64,000 nucleotides of DNA, taken from the NCBI GenBank assembly GCA_051251645.1, contig JBPOEY010000001.1:186001-250000 (forward strand), given 5' to 3'. This document shows, one piece after another, positions 57,602-64,000 of the stretch (its first letter is position 1; each line of letters begins with the position of its first letter). A model generated the notes under the pieces. That model was not told where the DNA came from, ran no database searches, and was given only the letters and a program-made list of their open reading frames with translations. Source of the DNA: Litorimonas sp051251645. GTDB taxonomy: Bacteria > Pseudomonadota > Alphaproteobacteria > Caulobacterales > Maricaulaceae. The translations under genes were made by a program, and so were the position numbers.

Positions 57602-59878
57602 ATGACCATCATTCCCGATATCGTCACGACGCCTCCCAAGCTGATGCGGGCCATCCGTGCCGCGATGGAAGGCACCGAATCGGTTCAAGAACGGCTCGAT
57701 GATTTCGTTGGCGCAATCAGTTCGTCGATGCGGGTCAATGTGGCTTCCATCTATCTGCTGCGTAAAGGCGAAGAGCTGGAGCTGTCGGCGACCAAGGGTC
57801 TGAAACGCTCCGCTGTGCATAAGACGCGGATGAAACCGGGTGAAGGTCTGGTCGGCCATGTGGCGCTAACGGCGCGTCCGCTTAATTTGGCCGATGCGCC
57901 CGCCCATCCGCTGTTTTCTTATCGGCCGGAAACGGGCGAAGATCCATATAAAGCGTTTCTTGGTGTGCCGATTCTGCGGGGGGGACGAACGCTCGGCGTG
58001 TTGGTTGTGCAGAGTAAAGATGACCGAACATTTTCTGAAGATGAAGTCGAAGACCTGCTGACGGTCGCCATGGTGTTGGCCGAAATCATTGTCGATGATG
58101 AACGGGTCGGCGGTAAAAAAGCGGCGCTGAAGGGTATTCAGCTGACGCAAATCAAACCAGAAACCCTATCCGGTAAAGCGTTCTCAACTGGCCTCGCGCG
58201 CGGACATGCTGTCCTGCATCGTCCACCCGTTGCGCCCGCTAATTTGTTAGCCGAAAATATCGCGCAAGAAGAAGTCCGTCTTGAAGATGCGATTGTGCGA
58301 CTGCGCGCGCATGTTGATGCGATGGTGTCTGGGGAAACCGCGACGTTAACCCGCGCATCGAGAGATATTTACGAAGCTTACCGCACCTTTGCCTATGACC
58401 GGAAATGGGTCGGACGATTGCGCGAAGCGGTGCATTCCGGCCTGACCGCCGAAGCGGCGGTTGAACGGACTCGCAACGAACATCGGGCGCGACTGATGAA
58501 GGTGCGCGATTCTTATTTGCGGGCCCGTCTTCATGACCTCGAGGACCTCGCCAATCGTATGCTTCGGCTTTTGGCGGGCGATGTCACATCCCCGGACATT
58601 CCCGATGATGCCGTCCTCTTTGCGCGGGAAATCGGTCCGGCGGAATTGCTTGATTATGATCACAGTAAGCTTGCCGCGATCGTGTTGGAAGAGGGTACGA
58701 TGTCGTCCCACACGTCGATCATCGCCAAAGCACTCGGCTTGCCGCTCGTGGGTCGCGTGACCGGCATTCTTGATCGGATAGAAACGGGTGATGATGTGCT
58801 CGTGGATGCCGTTGAAGGCCGGGTCCATTTGCGCCCGCTGGAAACGCAAGTCTCCGGTTTTCAAATGCGGCTCAATATTCGCGGCGAAATGAGCCGGGCT
58901 TATGATCAGCTGAAATTCAAAAAAGCGATCACGCGTGATGGGATCGAAGTTGGGCTGATGCTGAATGCGGGCCTGTTGGTCGATCTTCCGCAACTGGATC
59001 AGGCGGGCGCGGATGGGATCGGATTATTCCGGACGGAATTCCAATTTATGGTGTCCGATTTCATGCCGCGTTTGGCGCAACAGACGGAGCTGTACCGTAA
59101 GGCGATTATGGCGGCTGGCGACAGGCCTGTGACCTTCCGGACGCTCGATCTCGGCGGCGATAAAATTCTGCCCTATATGGACCCTGTTCCAGAAGAAAAC
59201 CCGGCGATTGGCTGGCGTGCGATCCGGATCGGTTTGGACCGTCCGGGTTTGATGCGCTACCAACTTCGTGCGCTCGTCGCGGCGGGCGCGGGACGACATT
59301 TGCGCGTGATGTTTCCGATGGTCACGACTGTGCAGGAAATGGTTGATGCCCGGGCCTTATTTGACCTCGAAATTGAACGGGCTAAAAAATTAGGCCACGA
59401 ACTACCGGCTAAAATAGAAGTTGGCGTGATGCTGGAAACTCCCAGCCTTGCGTGGCAGATTAATCAAGTTTGCGAAGTGGCTGATTTCGTGTCCGTCGGC
59501 GCGAATGATTTGTTGCAATTCTTTTTTGCGGCCGACCGCGATAATGCGCGCGTCGCGGATCGATATGATCCGCTCTCTCCTGCGGCGCTGTCAATCCTGT
59601 CTTTCATCGCCAAGCAGTGTCATGTGAATAATACGCCCGTATCTGTTTGCGGCGAAATTGCAGGGCGTCCGCTCGAAGCGGCTTGTCTTGTTGCCCTTGG
59701 GTTCAACACGCTCTCCATGCCCGTTACGGGGATCGGTCCGGTTAAAAGCGCGATGATGGCGTTGGATGTCGGCGCGCTTCGCGAACTGATTTTGCCGAAC
59801 ATTAAAGTGACGACGCGCCTTTCTAGCCTTCGTGGAATGGCACGGGAATTTTGCCTCGACACAGGGGTTCCGGTTTAG
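57602..59878 (+). CDS. ptsP: Phosphoenolpyruvate-protein phosphotransferase PtsP (EI-Ntr)
   Basis: A 758-residue enzyme of the nitrogen PTS. An N-terminal GAF domain (about residues 15-165) is followed by an enzyme I core: a linker with SGKAFSTGLARGHAVLH, the phospho-histidine in GTMSSHTSIIAKALGLPLVG, and the PEP-binding barrel with ADGIGLFRTEFQFM, FRTLDLGGDKILPYM, KIEVGVMLETPSLAW and VSVGANDLLQFFFAADRDN, then VSVCGEIAGRPL. The GAF domain senses a cytoplasmic signal such as glutamine. GTG 57593 is a slightly longer alternative start. Confidence 0.95.
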   Translation: MTIIPDIVTTPPKLMRAIRAAMEGTESVQERLDDFVGAISSSMRVNVASIYLLRKGEELELSATKGLKRSAVHKTRMKPGEGLVGHVALTARPLNLADAPAHPLFSYRPETGEDPYKAFLGVPILRGGRTLGVLVVQSKDDRTFSEDEVEDLLTVAMVLAEIIVDDERVGGKKAALKGIQLTQIKPETLSGKAFSTGLARGHAVLHRPPVAPANLLAENIAQEEVRLEDAIVRLRAHVDAMVSGETATLTRASRDIYEAYRTFAYDRKWVGRLREAVHSGLTAEAAVERTRNEHRARLMKVRDSYLRARLHDLEDLANRMLRLLAGDVTSPDIPDDAVLFAREIGPAELLDYDHSKLAAIVLEEGTMSSHTSIIAKALGLPLVGRVTGILDRIETGDDVLVDAVEGRVHLRPLETQVSGFQMRLNIRGEMSRAYDQLKFKKAITRDGIEVGLMLNAGLLVDLPQLDQAGADGIGLFRTEFQFMVSDFMPRLAQQTELYRKAIMAAGDRPVTFRTLDLGGDKILPYMDPVPEENPAIGWRAIRIGLDRPGLMRYQLRALVAAGAGRHLRVMFPMVTTVQEMVDARALFDLEIERAKKLGHELPAKIEVGVMLETPSLAWQINQVCEVADFVSVGANDLLQFFFAADRDNARVADRYDPLSPAALSILSFIAKQCHVNNTPVSVCGEIAGRPLEAACLVALGFNTLSMPVTGIGPVKSAMMALDVGALRELILPNIKVTTRLSSLRGMAREFCLDTGVPV

Positions 59879-59915
59879 GATGAAACTTGTCTCTGTCCTC
59901 ACGCGTAGAACATCC

Positions 59916-60401
59916 ATGAAATACTCTCTGCCCTTATCCTTTGTCGCGCTATTGCTCGTCGCCTGTGGTGAGGCGTCGACAATGGATAGTCCGCAACTCG
60001 ATGCTGTGACGTCAGTCGGTGCTGATCAAGCCGACGGTCTTCCTGCATCTCTCAATGCGGACGATAAGGTTCTGGTAATGGTCGAACGCCTCGTGCCTGA
60101 GGACAATGCCTGCTTGCTCATGATGTCGGTCGCGAACGGGACAGACGAAACGGTCACAGCGGGCCTCTTCGCTTTTGATGTGACGGGGAACGGCGAGACA
60201 ACCGGGGCGAATATGTTCCCGCAAACCGCAGATCCGGACACAATGGCGACGGCTCAGATTGTTCTCCCGGGGGCAGACTGCGCCGATGTCCAAGTGATTG
60301 AAGGCGGTCAGCTTAATTGCAAAATTGCAGACACAGGGGAGAGCTGTGTGAACGCCTCAGAATTGCGGGACGGGATCGTCGATTTCACAGCGAATGATTG
60401 A
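59916..60401 (+). CDS. Lipoprotein, unknown function
   Basis: A 161-residue lipoprotein: signal peptide MKYSLPLSFVALLLVAC with lipobox LVAC, then a soluble domain with four further cysteines (NACLLM, GADCADV, LNCKI, ESCVNASEL). Strand-rich pattern; I do not recognise the family. ATG 59916 was chosen because it places the hydrophobic signal at the N-terminus; an in-frame ATG at 59880 would prepend 12 residues. It ends 5 bp before the GNAT/FemAB-like gene, so the two may be co-transcribed. Confidence 0.6.
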   Translation: MKYSLPLSFVALLLVACGEASTMDSPQLDAVTSVGADQADGLPASLNADDKVLVMVERLVPEDNACLLMMSVANGTDETVTAGLFAFDVTGNGETTGANMFPQTADPDTMATAQIVLPGADCADVQVIEGGQLNCKIADTGESCVNASELRDGIVDFTAND

Positions 60402-60406
60402 TCCCC

Positions 60407-61624
60407 ATGTCGGTTAAGTCGGACAGGCATAAAGGATCCAGCGAACCGGGCCACCCCGATGGGTCAACCTTCACGGCGCGCCTGCTCCCCTCGATGGATG
60501 CAGTTTCTGCGCAAGATTGGGATGCGCTGATACCGGATCAAAATTCGGGTGGGTCACATCCCTTTCTCACTCACCGATTTTTACACGCTTTAGAAGCGTC
60601 GGGCAGCGCCAGTGTAGAAACTGGTTGGGCCTCCCGCCATATTTGGTTGGAAGATGATGCGGGTGTGGCGATTGGGGCGGCACCGCTCTATGCGAAAAAC
60701 CACAGCCAAGGCGAATATGTGTTTGATCATGGTTGGGCGGATGCGTTGGAACGCGCGGGCATTCCTTATTATCCCAAACTGCAATGTTCCGTTCCATTTA
60801 CGCCCGCGACCGGGCCACGCTTGCTGTCTAAGACGACAGAGGGCAAACGCGCCCTACTCATGACCATGGCGCAGGCCTGTGACCAACTCGATTGCTCCGG
60901 CGCGCATTTAACGTTCCTGACCGACGCTGACCGCGCCGCGACAAAAGAGGCGGGTTTTCTGCAACGGACTGACCGCCAGTTCCACTTTATCAATCGCGAT
61001 TACGCCAATTTCGATGCGTTCCTCGAAAGTCTGACGTCCCGCAAGCGCAAAAATATTCGTAAAGAACGCGCGGCCGCCCAAGACGGGGTCATCATTCGTC
61101 GGCTCACTGGAGATGAGCTAAAGCCAGAGCATTGGGATATATTCTACCAATGCTATTTAGATACGGGACAGCGTAAATGGGGTCGCCCCTATCTCAACCG
61201 CGAGTTCTTCGCCCGCATTCACGAGACCATGGCTAATGATATTGTGCTCATTATCGCGTGGATGGACGGCGATCCCGTCGCGACCGCGCTTAACTTCATC
61301 GGCTCTGACGCGCTCTATGGGCGCAATTGGGGCGCGCTCGTCGACAAGCCGTTCCTGCATTTTGAGCTTTGCTATTATCAAGCGATTGAGGCCGGCTTAG
61401 AGTTGGGGCTACCGCGCGTCGAAGCGGGGGCGCAAGGTGAACATAAGCTTGCGCGTGGGTATGAACCCGTCACCACGCATAGCGCACACTACCTCGCCCA
61501 TGCAGGTCTGGCCGACGCCGTCGGGGATTATTTAGAGCGCGAACGCAAAGCTGTGGATTGGGACATCAAAGTGCTGGAGCGCCACACGCCGTTTCGGAAA
61601 TCTTCGTCTACCCCCTCAGAATAA
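60407..61624 (+). CDS. GNAT/FemAB-like DUF482 protein
   Basis: A 405-residue protein of the DUF482/peptidogalycan-biosynthesis type with tandem GNAT folds: SHPFLTHRFLHALEASGS, GWASRHIWLEDDAGVAIGAAPLYAK, FDHGWADALERAG, YYPKLQCSVPFTPATGPRLL and RKRKNIRKERAA. Related proteins (FemAB) transfer amino acids to peptidoglycan or modify cell-surface polymers; the substrate is unknown. ATG 60407 (MSVKSD) was preferred to TTG 60398. It follows the lipoprotein gene after 5 bases. Confidence 0.8.
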   Translation: MSVKSDRHKGSSEPGHPDGSTFTARLLPSMDAVSAQDWDALIPDQNSGGSHPFLTHRFLHALEASGSASVETGWASRHIWLEDDAGVAIGAAPLYAKNHSQGEYVFDHGWADALERAGIPYYPKLQCSVPFTPATGPRLLSKTTEGKRALLMTMAQACDQLDCSGAHLTFLTDADRAATKEAGFLQRTDRQFHFINRDYANFDAFLESLTSRKRKNIRKERAAAQDGVIIRRLTGDELKPEHWDIFYQCYLDTGQRKWGRPYLNREFFARIHETMANDIVLIIAWMDGDPVATALNFIGSDALYGRNWGALVDKPFLHFELCYYQAIEAGLELGLPRVEAGAQGEHKLARGYEPVTTHSAHYLAHAGLADAVGDYLERERKAVDWDIKVLERHTPFRKSSSTPSE

Positions 61625-61635
61625 CGCGTCTTAGT

Positions 61636-61661
61636 GGAACAAGTCTGACACTTGCGGCGTT
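61636..61661 (+). promoter_or_regulatory. EcfG-type general-stress promoter
   Basis: GGAAC (61636-61640) and CGTT (61658-61661), 17 bases apart, exactly match the EcfG pattern. It is 24 bases before the ATG of the small membrane protein gene, with the DUF421 gene further downstream. Confidence 0.7.
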
Positions 61662-61684
61662 TGGATAAGACTAGGGAGAGACTC

Positions 61685-61870
61685 ATGTCATCATTTTCAA
61701 TTTATTTTCTTGGCGTCGTCGTCGTGGTTATTGCTTTGGCGTTTGGCGCGACCCTGCTCGGTATTCCACCGCTTTGGACTAGTATTGCGGCCCTCGTAAT
61801 CATCGGATTTGGTCTTATGGGCGCCGTGCGTAAGACACGCGAAAAAGACGACACAAGTACATCCGACTAA
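61685..61870 (+). CDS. Small two-helix membrane protein, stress-promoter driven
   Basis: A 61-residue protein with two hydrophobic helices (about residues 3-25 and 29-47, the second ending FGLMGAVRK) and a charged C-terminal tail (KTREKDDTSTSD). No known family. ATG 61685 has GGGAGAG at good spacing. The upstream EcfG-type promoter suggests induction by general stress. The DUF421 gene begins 69 bp downstream and may share the transcript. Confidence 0.65.
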   Translation: MSSFSIYFLGVVVVVIALAFGATLLGIPPLWTSIAALVIIGFGLMGAVRKTREKDDTSTSD

Positions 61871-61939
61871 CTCAAACCCTTTTATCGCACGGTCCTGTTT
61901 GCTAAGGGCTAAACCTGCTGGCGTGGGAAAGGCCTGATA

Positions 61940-62476
61940 ATGAGTGATTGGGTAACGATGGAATTTTGGAAACTCGGAGCCATTGGGCTTAGCGTGTTTC
62001 TTATGGTTTTGGCATTAATAGGCCTCAATCGGCTCTTCGGACTCCGCAGTTTTTCTAAATTAAGCGGGTTCGATTTCGCGATCACGGTCGCATTTGGCTC
62101 TGTCTTGGCCGGGACGGTAATGGCCGAAGATCCGCCCGTCGCCCAAGGTGCGAGCGCGCTGCTGTGCCTCTTCATTTTACAAGCGATCCTCGCCTATGCG
62201 CGCCGGGAATGGACGTGGGCAAGTTCGCTTATGAATAATGAACCGCGTCTCGTTTGGCGCGACGGGACTTTCTTCGAGGATCAGATGAAAGCGGCGCAAA
62301 TTACGCGATCGGATATTATCGCGAAAATGCGTGAAGCCAATGCGATCCGGATTAAGGATGTCCTCGCCGTTATTGTCGAAACTACAGGGGACATTACCGT
62401 CCTTCACGACACAGGGGATAACCGCGAAATTGACAATCGTTTGATGGAGGGGGTGAAGGGCTGGAAAACTGGATGA
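61940..62476 (+). CDS. DUF421 (YetF-like) membrane protein
   Basis: A 178-residue protein with three transmembrane segments (about residues 9-28, 43-60 and 66-83), followed by a cytoplasmic domain with EPRLVWRDGTFFEDQMKAAQITRSDIIAKMREANAIRIKDVLAVIVETTGDITVLHD, the DUF421/YetF signature. The family's role is not established; members are often stress- or sporulation-linked. It lies 69 bp after the small EcfG-driven gene. Confidence 0.85.
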   Translation: MSDWVTMEFWKLGAIGLSVFLMVLALIGLNRLFGLRSFSKLSGFDFAITVAFGSVLAGTVMAEDPPVAQGASALLCLFILQAILAYARREWTWASSLMNNEPRLVWRDGTFFEDQMKAAQITRSDIIAKMREANAIRIKDVLAVIVETTGDITVLHDTGDNREIDNRLMEGVKGWKTG

Positions 62477-62515
62477 TAGGCTGGTTCTGCCGTCGCTTTG
62501 CCCTATACTCCACTC

Positions 62516-62950
62516 ATGTCTCTACACGGCCCCTATGATTCCGAAAATATCTTTGCGAAGATCCTACGTGGGGAGGTTCCGGCGGCCGTAATTGCAGACG
62601 AAAAGTTTGCCGTCGCCATTATGGACGCCTTTCCCCAAGCCCCAGGTCATTGCCTCGTTATTCCAAAATCGCCGACGCGTAATTTACTCGACGTCGCGCC
62701 AAAAGATATGGGACGTTTGTTCGGGCTCGTCCAACGTGTTGCAATCGCCGTTGAGAAGGCACTCAAACCGGATGGAATCATTGTCACGCAGTTCAACGGC
62801 GCGCCCGCTGGACAAACCGTTTTTCATACGCACGTTCACATTATTCCGCGCCATGATGGTGCCGTAATGGCGGGACACGGAAATGCGGAAATGGGCGACG
62901 CGGAAGAACTCACTGCACTGGCGGCCCGCATCCGTGCCGCGCTTGACTAA
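62516..62950 (+). CDS. HIT family nucleotide hydrolase
   Basis: A 144-residue histidine-triad protein. ENIFAKILRGEVPAAVIADEKFAVAIMDAFPQAPGHCLVIPKSP is the Hint-like N-terminal half and QTVFHTHVHIIPRHDG is the HxHxHxx catalytic triad. Such enzymes cleave AMP-linked or dinucleoside phosphates. ATG 62516 (MSLHGPYD) was chosen over the upstream ATG 62498. It follows the DUF421 gene after 39 bp. Confidence 0.92.
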   Translation: MSLHGPYDSENIFAKILRGEVPAAVIADEKFAVAIMDAFPQAPGHCLVIPKSPTRNLLDVAPKDMGRLFGLVQRVAIAVEKALKPDGIIVTQFNGAPAGQTVFHTHVHIIPRHDGAVMAGHGNAEMGDAEELTALAARIRAALD

Positions 62951-62979
62951 ACGCTCCTAGTTTAAAAAGGATATTTCAA

Positions 62980-64000
62980 ATGAAACATTGGCTTCTTTTT
63001 GCATCCGCCGCCGCATTGGTTGCGTGCTCCAACGCGAACGAAGCTGAGGTCACGGATCCGGTCGAAACGACAGAGATGATGGAAACTCCGCCTTTCTATG
63101 ACGTCAAAGGCCAGTATGAAAAATTCGCCGAAATCCGGATGAAACCGGACACGGCGTTTCTCACAGACAGTGAGCGCGCTGTCGTAAACAAGCTGATGCA
63201 GATCGGTCCCTTATTGGACGATGTGTTCCTGCTGCAGCGCAATGCTGAGAATGATGCGATCCGCCGCCGTGTTGCGGCCACAGGTGATCCGGCCGCGCTT
63301 GCGATGTTTGACCTGCATTTTGCGCATTGCGACGGGCTGGAAGATGATGCGCCGTTTGTAGACGGGCTAGACACCTGTCCGGTGGGGAGCGGCTTTTATC
63401 CTGCGGACATGACGAAGGACGAATTTGAAGCTCATCTGGTGGCTAATCCTGACGATCGGCCAGCATTTACGTCTGGTTACACGGTCATTCGCCGCAATGC
63501 AGAGGGCGGACTTTATGCCGTGCCTTATTCGGTTGAATATTCTGATTATTTGGACACGGTTGTCCGCCTGATGCGTGAAGCCGCCGCCTTGTCGGAAGAG
63601 CCGACGCTAAAGCGGTTCCTGACCCTGCGCGCCGATGCGTTTGAGAGCGATGATTATTTTGAATCTGAGCTGGCGTGGATGGATCTCGAAGGCCCGATTG
63701 AAATCGCGGTCGGTCCTTATGAAGTTTATGATGACGGCCTATTTGGATACAAAACAGCCTATGAGATGTTTTTGACGCTCAAGGACCCGGACGCGTCTGC
63801 CGCGCTCGACAAATACAAAGCTTTCCTGCCAGCGATGGAAGCGAATTTGCCTGTCGCGGACAGCTATAAGAATACCAGCCGCGGCTTTGAGAGCCCCATC
63901 GCCGTTGTCGATCAAATTAAGGGTGGGGGCGATAATACGAACGGCGTGCAAACCATTGCCTTTAATTTGCCCAATGATGAACGTGTGCGCGAAGCCAAGG
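62980..64000 (+). CDS. M49 (dipeptidyl peptidase III-like) lipoprotein, N-terminal part
   Basis: A reading frame of 340 visible codons that runs off the window. Signal peptide MKHWLLFASAAALVAC with lipobox, then FYDVKGQYEKFAEIRMKPDTAFLTDSERAVVNKLMQIGPLLDDVFLLQ and, near the window end, NTNGVQTIAFNLPNDERVREAK, a segment typical of the peptidase M49/Nudix-like DPP III family. The zinc-binding HELLGH and EECRAE motifs would be downstream, outside the window. It begins 29 bp after the HIT gene. Confidence 0.8.
   Translation, partial: MKHWLLFASAAALVACSNANEAEVTDPVETTEMMETPPFYDVKGQYEKFAEIRMKPDTAFLTDSERAVVNKLMQIGPLLDDVFLLQRNAENDAIRRRVAATGDPAALAMFDLHFAHCDGLEDDAPFVDGLDTCPVGSGFYPADMTKDEFEAHLVANPDDRPAFTSGYTVIRRNAEGGLYAVPYSVEYSDYLDTVVRLMREAAALSEEPTLKRFLTLRADAFESDDYFESELAWMDLEGPIEIAVGPYEVYDDGLFGYKTAYEMFLTLKDPDASAALDKYKAFLPAMEANLPVADSYKNTSRGFESPIAVVDQIKGGGDNTNGVQTIAFNLPNDERVREAK

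Overview
The window is chromosomal DNA of an alphaproteobacterium, most likely a Caulobacterales/Maricaulales (Hyphomonadaceae-like) dimorphic marine type. The evidence is a clear sciP gene (the CtrA inhibitor) with a perfect TTAA-N7-TTAA CtrA box upstream, promoters matching the alphaproteobacterial general-stress (EcfG) pattern GGAAC-N16/17-CGTT, alphaproteobacterial neighbourhoods (rdgB-hemW, rodZ-ispG, HAD-IIA/MaoC/ribF), Coq7 ubiquinone synthesis and moderately high GC. Genes are dense on both strands, no gap exceeds about 300 bases, and I see no rRNA, tRNA, CRISPR array, phage or insertion sequence.

Layout. 1-3.3 kb: rdgB end, hemW, sciP, mnmA, dodecin. 3.3-8.6 kb: small membrane proteins (one apparently split by a -1 frameshift), thiolase, a class V aminotransferase and a SulP anion transporter. 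8.7-11 kb: an EF-hand/ECF sigma/putative anti-sigma operon and a MinD-like protein without a P-loop. 11.1-14.8 kb: lpoA divergent from rsmI-yraN-BON lipoprotein, the same order as in enterobacteria. 14.8-19.7 kb: ArsC-like protein, monoacylglycerol-lipase-like hydrolase and two YbjQ proteins in one operon; gshB, a CrtX-like glycosyltransferase and a stress-promoter-driven entericidin-like lipoprotein. 19.7-24.1 kb: coq7, dsbB, rodZ, ispG and two envelope proteins. 24.1-27.5 kb: an Hsp70-like ATPase with a C-terminal membrane hairpin, translationally coupled to a membrane partner and divergent from a DUF2383 protein. 27.5-32.1 kb: a five-gene operon (mutarotase, Rieske oxygenase, two metallopeptidases, GIY-YIG). 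32-42.5 kb: class II aldolase, SUMF1-like protein, flavoprotein, Sel1 protein, thiE, large metalloprotease, GFA, HAD, MaoC, ribF. 42.6-53.5 kb: POT transporter, DUF937 and a long minus-strand operon (SDR, PhoD, trmL, two NTF2-like, hemF, HD, DUF2891). 53.6-56.4 kb: ahcY and metK. 56.4-64 kb: TonB-like secreted protein, rimM, ptsP, GNAT/FemAB-like protein, DUF421, HIT, and a truncated M49 peptidase.

How it works together: the window is mainly housekeeping (haem, quinone, glutathione, isoprenoid, SAM cycle, tRNA/rRNA modification, envelope). The most unusual signals are the Hsp70-like/membrane-partner module, two genes (rsmI and a GT2 glycosyltransferase) whose only well-placed start is ATC behind a Shine-Dalgarno sequence, a -1 slippery heptamer joining two halves of a small protein, two divergent genes whose start codons overlap on CATG, an inverted repeat able to hide the metK ribosome site, and up to three EcfG-type promoters. 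All functional statements rest on motif recognition by eye; no database search was run.
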